Shown here piece by piece: positions 10,401 to 23,580 of a stretch of DNA of 64,000 bases. The notes under the pieces were generated by a model that worked only from the letters and a program-made list of their open reading frames with translations, ran no database searches and had not been told where the DNA came from. The DNA comes from Hydractinia symbiolongicarpus (taxonomy: Eukaryota > Cnidaria > Hydrozoa > Anthoathecata > Hydractiniidae). A program made the translations under genes and the position numbers. The stretch is taken from the NCBI RefSeq assembly GCF_029227915.1, contig NC_079878.1, positions 30,097,501 to 30,161,500 on the forward strand, in the 5' to 3' direction. How positions within the stretch are numbered: position 1 is the stretch's first letter; each line of letters starts with the position of its first letter.

Positions 10401-12720
10401 AAGTACCCAGGAAGTAAACTCATTTCCCGAACGATTTTTTAATTTATTTTTTCACCACTAAAACGCATGAGACTTGTAGTTTTTAAAAATGTTTTCATTC
10501 TTGATGAGAAGCTGAATAAAAGAAGTTTAATCGCCGGCAAACGAAAACCTGCGATTTCCCGTAAATCCGGACGCAGCCCGTATAGTCAAAAGTATACAAA
10601 GAAAGTACCCAGGGAGTAAACTCATTTCCAGAAGGATTTTTTAATTTATTTTTTCACCACTAAAACGCATAAGACTTGAAGTTTTCAAAAATGTTTTCAT
10701 TTTTGATGAGACGCTGAATAAAAGAAGTTTAATCGCCGGCAAACGAAAACCCGCGATTTCCCATAAATCCCGGGCTTGGCCCGTATAGTCAAAAGTATAC
10801 AAAGAAAGTACCCAGGAAGTAAACTCATTTCCCGAACGATTTTTTAATTTATTTTTTCACCACTAAAAGGCTTGAGACTTGTAGTTTTTAAAAATGTTTT
10901 CATTTTTGATGAGATGCTGAATAAAAGAAGTTTAATCGCCAGCAAACGAAAACCCGCGACTTCCCGTAAATCCTGGACTCGGCCCGTATAGGCAAAAGTA
11001 TACAAAGAAAGTACCCAGGGTGTAAACTCATTTCCCGAACGATTTTTTATTTTTTTTTTTACCACTAAAACGCATGAGACTTGTAGTTTTCAAAAATGTT
11101 TTCATTTTTGATGAGACGCTTAATGACAGAGGTTTAATCGCCGGCAAACGAAATCCCGCGATTTCCTGTAAATCCCGGGCTTGGCCCGTATGGTCAAATG
11201 TATACAAAGAAAGTACCCAGGGAGTAAACTCATTTCCCAAACGATTTTTTAAATTTTTATTTCACCACTAAAAGGCTTGAGACTTGTAGTTTTCAAAAAT
11301 GTTTTCATTTTTGATGAGACGCTTAATGAAAGAGGTTTGATCGCCGGCAAACGAAATCCCGCGATTTCCCGTAAATCCCGGGCTTGGCCCGTATAGTCGA
11401 ATGTATACAAAGAAAGTACCCAGGGAGTAAACTCATTTCCCGAACGATTTTTTAAATTTTTTTTTCACCACTAAAACGCTTGAGACTTGTAGTTTTTAAA
11501 AATGTTTTCATTTTTAATGGGACGCTGAATAAAAGAAGTTTAATCGCCGGCAAACGAAAACCCGCGACTTCCCGTAAATCCGGACTCGGCCCGTATAGTC
11601 AAAAGTATATAAAGAAAGTACCCAGGGAGTAAACTCATTTCCAGAACGATTTTTTAATTTATTTTTTCACCACTAAAACGCATAAGACTTGTAGTTTTCA
11701 AAAATGTTTTCATTTTTGATGAGACGCTGAATAAAAGAAGTTTAATCGCCGGCAAACGAAAACCCGCGATTTCCCATAAATCCCGGGCTTGGCCCGTATA
11801 GTCACAGGTATACAAAGAAAGTACCCAGGAAGTAAACTCATTTCCCGAACGATTTTTTAATTTATTTTTTCACCACTAAAACGCATGAGACTTGTAGTTT
11901 TTAAAAATGTTTTCATTCTTGATGAGAAGCTGAATAAAAGAAGTTTAATCGCCGGCAAACGAAAACCTGCGATTTCCCGTAAATCCGGACTCAGCCCGTA
12001 TAGTCAAAAGTATACAAAGAAAGTACCCAGGGAGTAAACTCATTTCCAGAAGGATTTTTTAATTTATTTTTTCACCACTAAAACGCATAAGACTTGAAGT
12101 TTTCAAAAATGTTTTCATTTTTGATGAGACGCTGAATAAAAGAAGTTTAATCGCCGGCAAACGAAAACCCGCGATTTCCCATAAATCCCGAGCTTGGCCC
12201 GTATAGTCAAAAGTATACAAAGAAAGTACCCAGGAAGTAAACTCATTTCCCGAACGATTTTTTAATTTATTTTTTCACCACTAAAAGGCTTGAGACTTGT
12301 AGTTTTTAAAAATGTTTTCATTTTTGATGAGATGCTGAATAAAAGAAGTTTAATCGCCAGCAAACGAAAACCCGCGACTTCCCGTAAATCCTGGACTCGG
12401 CCCGTATAGGCAAAAGTATACAAAGAAAGTACCCAGGGTGTAAACTCATTTCCCGAACGATTTTTTAATTTTTTTTTTTACCACTAAAACGCATGAGACT
12501 TGTAGTTTTCAAAAATGTTTTCATTTTTGATGAGACGCTTAATGACAGAGGTTTAATCGCCGGCAAACGAAATCCCGCGATTTCCTGTAAATCCCGGGCT
12601 TGGCCCGTATGGTCAAATGTATACAAAGAAAGTACCCAGGGAGTAAACTCATTTCCCAAACGATTTTTTAAATTTTTATTTCACCACTAAAAGGCTTGAG
12701 ACTTGTAGTTTTCAAAAAAG
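7370..12720 (+). repeat. 7-monomer higher-order repeat (1418 bp period)
   Basis: GTATAGTCACAGGTATAC occurs at 7541, 10378 and about 11796, spaced 2837 (14 monomers) and 1418 (7 monomers). GATCGCCGGC after GAGGTTT occurs at 9921 and 11339. A rare AAGTATATAAAG variant occurs 1418 bp apart (ATAAAG at 10191 and 11609). The CAAAAAAGTTTTCATTC variant marks the right end of two copies, near 8457 and 12713. The 8.6-9.9 kb interval inside the block does not follow the period and looks like an inserted set of other subtypes. The best-matched pair is about 9.92-11.30 kb and 11.34-12.72 kb. Confidence 0.8.
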
Positions 12721-14194
12721 TTTTCATTCTTGATGAGACGCTTAATAAAAGGAGTTTAATCGCCGGCAAACGAAAACCTGCGATTTCCCGTAAATCTGGA
12801 CTCGACACGTATAGTCAAAAGTATACAAAGAAAGTACCCAGGGAGTAAACTCATTTCCAGAACGATTTTTTAATTTATTTTTTCACCACTAAAACGCATA
12901 AGACTTGTAGTTTTCAAAAATGTTTTTATTTTTGATGAGACGCTTAATGAAAGAGGTTTAATCGCCGGCAAACGAAAACCCGCGATTTCCCGTAAATCCC
13001 GGGCTCGGCCCGTATAGTCGAATGTATACAAAGAAAGTACTCAGGGAGTAAACTCATTTCCCGAACGATTTTTTAAATTTTTTTTTCACCACTAAAACGC
13101 TTGAGACTTGTAGTTTTTAAAAATGTTTTCATTTTTAATGGGACGCTAAATAAAAGAAGTTTAATCGCCGGCAAACGAAAACCCGCGACTTCCCGTAAAT
13201 CCCGGACTCGGCCCGTATAGGCAAAAGTATACAAAGAAAGTACCCAGGGTGTAAACTCATTTCCCGAACGATTTTTTAAATTATTATTTCACCACTAAAA
13301 CGCACGAGACTTGTAGTTTTCAAAAATGTTTTCATTTTTGATAAGACGCTTAATGAAAGAGGTTTAATCGCCGGCAAACGAAAACCCGCGATTTCCCGTA
13401 AATCCCGGGCTTGGCCCGTATAGTCGAATGTATACAAAGAAAGTAACCTGTGAGTAAACTCATTTCCCGAACGATTTTTTAAATTTTTTTTTCACCACTA
13501 AAACGCTTGAGACTTGTAGTTTTTAAAAATGTTTTCATTTTTGATGAGACGCTAAATAAAAGAAGTTTAATCGCCGGCAAACGAAAACCCGCGACTTCCC
13601 GTAAATCCGGACTCGGCCCGTATAGTCAAAAGTATACAAAGAAAGTACCCAGGGAGTAAACACATTTCCAGAACGATTTTTTAATTTATCTTTTCACCAC
13701 TAAAGCGCATAAGACTTGTAGTTTTCAAAAATGTTTTCATTTTTGATGAGACGCTGAATAAAAGAAGTTTAATCGCCGGCAAACGAAAACCCGCGATTTC
13801 CCATAAATCCCGGGCTTGGCCCGTATAGTCAAAAGTATACAAAGAAAGTACCGAGGAAGTAAACTCATTTCCCGAACGATTTTTTAATTTATTTTTTCAC
13901 CACTAAAACGCATGAGACTTGTAGTTTTTAAAAATGTTTTCATTTTTGATGAGACGCTGAATAAAAGAAGTTTAATCGCCGGCAAACGAAAACCTGCGAT
14001 TTCCCGTAAATCCGGACTCGGCCCGTATAGTCAAAAGTATACAAAGAAAGTACCCAGGGAGTAAACTCATTTCCAGAAGGATTTTTTAAATTTTTTTTTC
14101 ACCACTAAAACGCTTGAGACTTGTAGTTTTTAAAAATGTTTTCATTTTTGATGAGACGCTGAATAAAAGAAGTTTAATCGCTGGCAAACGAAAA

Positions 14195-16520
14195 CCCGCG
14201 ACTTCCCGTAAATCCTGGACTCGGCCCGTATAGGCAAAAGTATACAAAGAAAGTACCCAGGGTGTAAACTCATTTCCCGAACGATTTTTTAAATTATTAT
14301 TTCACCACTAAAACGCATGAGACTTGTAGTTTTCAAAAATGTTTTTATTTTTGATGAGACGCTTAATGAAAGAGGTTTAATCGCCGGCAAACGAAAACCC
14401 GCGATTTCCCGTAAATCCCGGGCTCGGCCCGTATAGTCGAATGTATACAAAGAAAGTACCCAGGGAGTAAACTCATTTCCCGAACGATTTTTTAAATTTT
14501 TTTTTTCACCACTAAAACGCTTGAGACTTGTAGTTTTTAAAAATGTTTTCATTTTTAATGGGACGCTGAATAAAAGAAGTTTAATCGCCGGCAAACGAAA
14601 ACCCGCGACTTCCCGTAAATCCGGACTCGGCCCGTATAGTCAAAAGTATACAAAGAAAGTACCCAGGGAGTAAACTCATTTCCAGAACGATTTTTTAATT
14701 TATTTTTTCACCACTTAAACGCATAAGACTTGTAGTTTTCAAAAATGTTTTTATTTTTGATGAGACGCTGAATAAAAGAAGTTTAATCGCCGGCAAACGA
14801 AAACCCGCGATTTCCCATAAATCCCGGGCTTGGCCCGTATAGTCAAAAGTATACAAAGAAAGTACCCAGGAAGAAAACTCATTTCCCGAACGATTTTTTA
14901 ATTTATTTTTTCACCACTAAAACGCATGAGACTTGCAGTTTTCAAAAATGTTTTCATTTTTGATGAGACGCTAAATAAAAGAAGTTTAATCGCCGGCAAA
15001 CGAAAACCCGCGATTTCCCATAAATCCCGGGCTTGGCCCGTATAGTCAAAAGTATACAAAGAAAGTACCCAGGAAGTAAACTCATTTCCCGAACGATTTT
15101 TTAATTTATTTTTTCACCACTAAAACGCATGAGACTTGTAGTTTTTAAAAATGTTTTCATTTTTGATGAGACGCTGAATAAAAGAAGTTTAATCGCCGGC
15201 AAACGAAAACCTGCGATTTCCCGTAAATCCGGACTCGGCCCGTATAGTCAAAAGTATACAAAGAAAGTACCCAGGGAGTAAACTCATTTCCAGAAGGATT
15301 TTTTAATTTATTTTTTCACCACTAAAACGCATAAGACTTGTAGTTTTCAAAAATGTTTTCATTTTTGATGAGACGCTGAATAAAAGAAGTTTAATCGCCG
15401 GCAAACGAAAACCCGCGATTTCCCATAAATCCCGGGCTTGGCCCGTATAGTCAAAAGTATACAAAGAAAGTACCCAGGAAGTAAACTCATTTCCCGAACA
15501 ATTTTTTAATTTATTTTTTCACCACTAAAAGGCTTGAGACTTGTAATTTTTAAAAATGTTTTCATTTTTGATGAAATGCTGAGTAAAAGAAGTTTAATCG
15601 CCGGCAAACGAAAACCCGCGACTTCCCGTAAATCCTGGACTCGGCCCGTATAGGCAAAAGTATACAAAGAAAGTACCCAGGGTGTAAACTCATTTCCCGA
15701 ACGATTTTTTAATTTTTTTTTTACCACTAAAACGCATGAGACTTGTAGTTTTCAAAAATGTTTTCATTTTTGATGAGACGCTTAATGACAGAGGCTCAAT
15801 CGCCGGCAAACGAAATCCCGCGATTTCCTGTAAATCCCGGGCTTGGCCAGTATAGTCGAATGTATAAAAAGAAAGTACCCAGGCAGTAAACTCATTTCCC
15901 AAACGATTATTTAAATTTTTTTTTCAGCACTAAAAGGCTTGAGACTTGTAGTTTTTAAAAATGTTTTCATTTTTGATGAGATGCTGAATAAAAGAACTTT
16001 AATCGCCGGCAAACGAAAACCCGCGACTTCCCGTAAATCCGGACTCGGGAAGTATAGTCAAAAGTATACAAAGAAAGTACCCAGGGAGTAAACTCATTTC
16101 CCGAACGATTTTTTAAATTATTATTTCACCACTAAAGCCCATGAGACTTGTAGTTTTTAAAAATGTTTTCATTTTTGATGAGACGCTGAATAAAAAAAGT
16201 TTAATCGCCGGCAAACGAAAACCCGCGACTTCCCGCAAATCCAGGACTTTACCCGTATAGGCAAAAGTATACAAAGAAAGTACCAGGGGTGTAAACTCAT
16301 TTACCGAACGATTTTTTAAATTATTATTTCACCACTAAAGGCCATGAGACTTGTAGTTTTTAAAAATTTTTTCATTTTTGATGAGACGCTGAATAAAAGA
16401 AGTTTAATCGCCGGGAAACGAAAACCCGCGACTTCCCGTAAATCCGGACTCGGCCCGTATAGTCAAAAGTATACAAAGAAAGTACCCAGGGAGTAAACTC
16501 ATTTCCCGACCGATTTTTTA
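14195..16520 (+). repeat. Higher-order block C, copy 1 (recurs 4662 bp downstream)
   Basis: This stretch of about 11.5 monomers matches 18857-21182 at a constant offset of 4662 (23 monomers). Checked anchors include ACTAAAGC (16131 and 20793) and GAGGCTCAAT (15791 and 20453). The copies differ by isolated bases, such as ATTATTATTT against ATTCTTATTT near 14293/18955. Confidence 0.85.
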
Positions 16521-18856
16521 AATTATTTTTTCACCACTAAAACGCATGAGACTTGTAGTTTTCAAAAATGTTTTCATTTTTGATGAGACGCTTAATGACA
16601 GAGGCTCAATCGCCGGCAAACGAAATCCCGCGATTTCCTGTAAATCCCGGGCTTGGCCAGTATAGTCGAATGTATAAAAAGAAAGTACCCAGGCAGTAAA
16701 CTCATTTCCCAAACGATTATTTAAATTTTTTTTTCAGCACTAAAAGGCTTGAGACTTGTAGTTTTTAAAAATGTTTTCATTTTTGATGAGATGCTGAATA
16801 AAAGAAGTTTAATCGCCGGCAAACGAAAACCCGCGACTTCCCGTAAATCCGGACTCGGGAAGTATAGTCAAAAGTATACAAAGAAAGTACCCAGGGAGTA
16901 AACTCATTTCCCGAACGATTTTTTAAATTATTATTTCACCACTAAAGCCCATGAGACTTGTAGTTTTTAAAAATGTTTTCATTTTTGATGAGACGCTGAA
17001 TAAAAAAAGTTTAATCGCCGGCAAACGAAAACCCGCGACTTCCCGTAAATCCAGGACTTTACCCGTATAGGCAAAAGTATACAACGAAAGTACCAAGGGT
17101 GTAAACTCATTTGCCGAACGATTTTTTAAATTATTATTTCACCACTAAAGGCCATGAGACTTGTAGTTTTTAAAAATTTTTTCATTTTTGATGAGACGCT
17201 GAATAAAAGAAGTTTAATCGCCGGGAAACGAAAACCCGCGACTTCCCGTAAATCCGGACTCGGCCCGTATAGTCAAAAGTATACAAAGAAAGTACCAAGG
17301 GAGTAAACTCATTTCCCGACCGATTTTTTAAATTATTTTTTCACCACTAAAACGCATGAGACTTGTAGTTTTTAGAAGTGTTTTCATTTTTGATGAGACG
17401 CTTAATGAAAGTGGTTTAATCGCCGGCAAACGAAATCCCGCGATTTCCCGTAAATCCCGGGCTTGGCCCGTATAGTCGAATGTATACAAAGAAAGTACCC
17501 TGTGAGTAAACTCCTTTCCAGAACGATTTTTTAATTTATTTTTTCACCACTAAAACGCATGAGACTTGCGGTTTTCAAAAATGTTTTCATTTTTGATGAG
17601 ACGCTTAATGAAAGAGGTTTAATCGCCGGCAAACGAAATCCCGCGATTTCCCGTAAATGCCGGGCTTGGCCCGTATAGTCGAATGTATACAAAGAAAGTA
17701 CCCAGGGAGTAAACTCATTTCCCGAACGATTTTTTAAATTTTTTTTTCACCACTAAAACGCTTGAGACTTGTAGTTTTTAAAAATGTTTTCATTTTTGAT
17801 GAGACGCTGAATAAAAGAAGTTTAATCGCCGGCAAACGAAAACCCGCGGCTTCCCGTAAATCCTGGACTCGGCCCGTATAGGCAAAAGTATACAAAGAAA
17901 GTACCCAGGGTGTAAACTCATTTCCCGAACGATTTTTTAAATTATTATTTCACCACTAAAACGCTTGAGACTTGTAGTTTTCAAAAATGTTTTTATTTTT
18001 GATGAGACGCTTAATAAAAGAGGTTTAATCGCCGGCAAACGAAAACCCGCGATTTCCCGTAAATCCCGGGCTTGGCCCGTATAGTCAAAAGTATACAAAG
18101 AATGTACCCAGGAAGTAAACTCATTTCCCGAACGATTTTTTAATTTATTTTTTCACCACTAAAACGCATGAGACTTGTAGTTTTCAAAAATGTTTTCATT
18201 TTTGATGAGACGCTTAATGAAAGAGGTTTAATCGCCGGCAAACGAAATCCCGCGATTTCCCGTAAATCCCGGGCTTGGCCCGTATAGTCGAATGTATACA
18301 AAGAAAGTACCCAGGGAGTAAACTCATTTCATGAACGATTTTTTAAATTTTTTTTTCACCACTAAAACGCTTGAGACTTGTAGTTTTTAAAAATGTTTTC
18401 ATTTTTAATGAGACGCTGAATAAAAGAAGTTTAATCGCCGGCAAACGAAAACTCGCGACTTCCCGTAAATCCGGACTCGGCCCGTATAGTCAAAAGTATA
18501 CAAAGAAAGTACCCAGGGAGTAAACTCATTTCCCGAACGATTTTTTAAATTATTATTTCACCACTAAAGCCCATGAGACTTGTAGTTTTTAAAAATGTTT
18601 TCATTTTTGATGAGACGCCGAATAAAAGAAGTTTAATCGCCGCCAAACGAAAACCCGCGACTTCCCGTAAATCCCGGACTCGGCCCGTATAGGCAAAAGT
18701 ATACAAAGAAAATACCCAGGGCGTAAACTCATTTCCCGAACGATTTTTTAAATTATTATTTCACCACTAAAACGCACGAGACTTGTAGTTTTCAAAAATG
18801 TTTTCATTTTTGATAAGACGCTTAATGAAAGAGGTTTAATCGCCGGCAAACGAAAA

Positions 18857-21182
18857 CCCGCGACTTCCCGTAAATCCTGGACTCGGCCCGTATAGGCAAA
18901 AGTATACAAAGAAAGTACCCAGGGTGTAAACTCATTTCCCGAACGATTTTTTAAATTCTTATTTCACCACTAAAACGCATGAGACTTGTAGTTTTCAAAA
19001 ATGTTTTTATTTTTGATGAGACGCTTAATGAAAGAGGTTTAATCGCCGGCAAACGAAAACCCGCGATTTCCCGTAAATCCCGGGCTCGGCCCGTATAGTC
19101 GAATGTATACAAAGAAAGTACCCAGGGAGTAAACTCATTTCCCGAACGATTTTTTAAATTTTTTTTTTCACCACTAAAACGCTTGAGACTTGTAGTTTTT
19201 AAAAATGTTTTCATTTTTAATGGGACGCTGAATAAAAGAAGTTTAATCGCCGGCAAACGAAAACCCGCGACTTCCCGTAAATCCGGACTCGGCCCGTATA
19301 GTCAAAAGTATACAAAGAAAGTACCCAGGGAGTAAACTCATTTCCAGAACGATTTTTTAATTTATTTTTTCACCACTTAAACGCATAAGACTTGTAGTTT
19401 TCAAAAATGTTTTTATTTTTGATGAGACGCTGAATAAAAGAAGTTTAATCGCCGGCAAACGAAAACCCGCGATTTCCCATAAATCCCCGGCTTGGCCCGT
19501 ATAGTCAAAAGTATACAAAGAAAGTACCCAGGAAGAAAACTCATTTCCCGAACGATTTTTTAATTTATTTTTTCACCACTAAAACGCATGAGACTTGCAG
19601 TTTTCAAAAATGTTTTCATTTTTGATGAGACGCTAAATAAAAGAAGTTTAATCGCCGGCAAACGAAAACCCGCGATTTCCCATAAATCCCGGGCTTGGCC
19701 CGTATAGTCAAAAGTATACAAAGAAAGTACCCAGGAAGTAAACTCATTTCCCGAACGATTTTTTAATTTATTTTTTCACCACTAAAACGCATGAGACTTG
19801 TAGTTTTTAAAAATGTTTTCATTTTTGATGAGACGCTGAATAAAAGAAGTTTAATCGCCGGCAAACGAAAACCTGCGATTTCCCGTAAATCCGGACTCGG
19901 CCCGTATAGTCAAAAGTATACAAAGAAAGTACCCAGGGAGTAAACTCATTTCCAGAAGGATTTTTTAATTTATTTTTTCACCACTAAAACGCATAAGACT
20001 TGTAGTTTTCAAAAATGTTTTCATTTTTGATGAGACGCTGAATAAAAGAAGTTTAATCGCCGGCAAACGAAAACCCGCGATTTCCCATAAATCCCGGGCT
20101 TGGCCCGTATAGTCAAAAGTATACAAAGAAAGTACCCAGGAAGTAAACTCATTTCCCGAACAATTTTTTAATTTATTTTTTCACCACTAAAAGGCTTGAG
20201 ACTTGTAATTTTTAAAAATGTTTTCATTTTTGATGAAATGCTGAGTAAAAGAAGTTTAATCGCCGGCAAACGAAAACCCGCGACTTCCCGTAAATCCTGG
20301 ACTCGGCCCGTATAGGCAAAAGTATACAAAGAAAGTACCCAGGGTGTAAACTCATTTCCCGAACGATTTTTTAATTTTTTTTTTACCACTAAAACGCATG
20401 AGACTTGTAGTTTTCAAAAATGTTTTCATTTTTGATGAGACGCTTAATGACAGAGGCTCAATCGCCGGCAAACGAAATCCCGCGATTTCCTGTAAATCCC
20501 GGGCTTGGCCAGTATAGTCGAATGTATAAAAAGAAAGTACCCAGGCAGTAAACTCATTTCCCAAACGATTATTTAAATTTTTTTTTCAGCACTAAAAGGC
20601 TTGAGACTTGTAGTTTTTAAAAATGTTTTCATTTTTGATGAGATGCTGAATAAAAGAACTTTAATCGCCGGCAAACGAAAACCCGCGACTTCCCGTAAAT
20701 CCGGACTCGGGAAGTATAGTCAAAAGTATACAAAGAAAGTACCCAGGGAGTAAACTCATTTCCCGAACGATTTTTTAAATTATTGTTTCACCACTAAAGC
20801 CCATGAGACTTGTAGTTTTTAAAAATGTTTTCATTTTTGATGAGACGCTGAATAAAAAAAGTTTAATCGCCGGCAAACGAAAACCCGCGACTTCCCGCAA
20901 ATCCAGGACTTTACCCGTATAGGCAAAAGTATACAAAGAAAGTACCAGGGGTGTAAACTCATTTACCGAACGATTTTTTAAATTATTATTTCACCACTAA
21001 AGGCCATGAGACTTGTAGTTTTTAAAAATGTTTTCATTTTTGATGAGACGCTGAATAAAAGAAGTTTAATCGCCGGGAAACGAAAACCCGCGACTTCCCG
21101 TAAATCCGGACTCGGCCCGTATAGTCAAAAGTATACAAAGAAAGTACCCAGGGAGTAAACTCATTTCCCGACCGATTTTTTA
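18857..21182 (+). repeat. Higher-order block C, copy 2
   Basis: Near copy of 14195-16520. At about 21182 the partner switches: the sequence then follows 17941 onward at offset 3243, shown by AATGTACCCAGG (18101 and 21344) and the rare ATGAACG (18331 and 21574). This marks a junction within homologous monomers. Confidence 0.8.
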
Positions 21183-21651
21183 AATTATTATTTCACCACT
21201 AAAACGCTTGAGACTTGTAGTTTTCAAAAATGTTTTTATTTTTGATGAGACGCTTAATAAAAGAGGTTTAATCGCCGGCAAACGAAAACCCGCGATTTCC
21301 CGTAAATCCCGGGTTTGGCCCGTATAGTCAAAAGTATACAAAGAATGTACCCAGGAAGTAAACTCATTTCCCGAACGATTTTTTAATTTATTTTTTCACC
21401 ACTAAAACGCATGAGACTTGTAGTTTTCAAAAATGTTTTCATTTTTGATGAGACGCTTAATGAAAGAGGTTTAATCGCCGGCAAACGAAATCCCGCGATT
21501 TCCCGTAAATCCCGGGCTTGGCCCGTATAGTCGAATGTATACAAAGAAAGTACCCAGGGAGTAAACTCATTTCATGAACGATTTTTTAAATTTTTTTTTC
21601 ACCACTAAAACGCTTGAGACTTGTAGTTTTTAAAAATGTTTTCATTTTTGA

Positions 21652-23580
21652 TGAGACGCCGAATAAAAGAAGTTTAATCGCCGCCAAACGAAAACCCGCG
21701 ACTTCCCGTAAATCCCGGACTCGGCCCGTATAGGCAAAAGTATACAAAGAAAATACCCAGGGCGTAAACTCATTTCCCGAACGATTTTTTAAATTATTAT
21801 TTCACCACTAAAACGCACGAGACTTGTAGTTTTCAAAAATGTTTTCATTTTTGATAAGACGCTTAATGAAAGAGGTTTAATCGCCGGCAAACGAAAACCC
21901 GCGACTTCCCGTAAATCCTGGACTCGGCCCGTATAGGCAAAAGTATACAAAGAAAGTACCCAGGGTGTAAACTCATTTCCCGAACGATTTTTTAAATTAT
22001 TATTTCACCACTAAAACGCATGAGACTTGTAGTTTTCAAAAATGTTTTTATTTTTGATGAGACGCTTAATGAAAGAGGTTTAATCGCCGGCAAACGAAAA
22101 CCCGCGATTTCCCGTAAATCCCGGGCTCGGCCCGTATAGTCGAATGTATACAAAGAAAGTACCCAGGGAGTAAACTCATTTCCCGAACGATTTTTTAAAT
22201 TTTTTTTTTCACCACTAAAACGCTTGAGACTTGTAGTTTTTAAAAATGTTTTCATTTTTAATGGGACGCTGAATAAAAGAAGTTTAATCGCCGGCAAACG
22301 AAAACCCGCGACTTCCCGTAAATCCGGACTCGGCCCGTATAGTCGAAAGTATACAAAGAAAGTACCCAGGGAGTAAACTCATTTCCAGAACGATTTTTTA
22401 ATTTATTTTTTCACCACTTAAACGCATAAGACTTGTAGTTTTCAAAAATGTTTTTATTTTTGATGAGACGCTGAATAAAAGAAGTTTAATCGCCGGCAAA
22501 CGAAAACCCGCGATTTCCCATAAATCCCAAGCTTGGCCCGTATAGTCAAAAGTATACAAAGAAAGTACCCAGGAAGAAAACTCATTTCCCGAACGATTTT
22601 TTAATTTATTTTTTCACCACTAAAACGCATGAGACTTGCAGTTTTCAAAAATGTTTTCATTTTTGATGAGACGCTAAATAAAAGAAGTTTAATCGCCGGC
22701 AAACGAAAACCCGCGATTTCCCATAAATCCCGGGCTTGGCCCGTATAGTCAAAAGTATACAAAGAAAGTACCCAGGAAGTAAACTCATTTCCCGAACGAT
22801 TTTTTAATTTATTTTTTCACCACTAAAACGCATGAGACTTGTAGTTTTTAAAAATGTTTTCATTTTTGATGAGACGCTGAATAAAAGAAGTTTAATCGCC
22901 GGCAAACGAAAACCTGCGATTTCCCGTAAATCCGGACTCGGCCCGTATAGTCAAAAGTATACAAAGAAAGTACCCAGGGAGTAAACTCATTTCCAGAAGG
23001 ATTTTTTAATTTATTTTTTCACCACTAAAACGCATAAGACTTGTAGTTTTCAAAAATGTTTTCATTTTTGATGAGACGCTGAATAAAAGAAGTTTAATCG
23101 CCGGCAAACGAAAATCCGCGATTTCCCATAAATCCCGGGCTTGGCCCGTATAGTCAAAAGTATACAAAGAAAGTACCCAGGAAGTAAACTCATTTCCCGA
23201 ACAATTTTTTAATTTATTTTTTCACCACTAAAAGGCTTGAGACTTGTAATTTTTAAAAATGTTTTCATTTTTGATGAAATGCTGAGTAAAAGAAGTTTAA
23301 TCGCCGGCAAACGAAAACCCGCGACTTCCCGTAAATCCTGGACTCGGCCCGTATAGGCAAAAGTATACAAAGAAAGTACCCAGGGTGTAAACTCATTTCC
23401 CGAACGATTTTTTAATTTTTTTTTTACCACTAAAACGCATGAGACTTGTAGTTTTCAAAAATGTTTTCATTTTTGATGAGACGCTTAATGACAGAGGCTC
23501 AATCGCCGGCAAACGAAATCCCGCGATTTCCTGTAAATCCCGGGCTTGGCCAGTATAGTCGAATGTATAAAAAGAAAGTA
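21652..23580 (+). repeat. Higher-order block C, copy 3 (offset 3041)
   Basis: Matches 18611-20540 at offset 3041 (15 monomers), anchored by TGAGACGCC (18611 and 21652) and GAGGCTC (20453 and 23494). Just upstream the offset is 3243, so one 202 bp monomer is missing between about 21.60 and 21.65 kb relative to the earlier copy. Confidence 0.8.
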
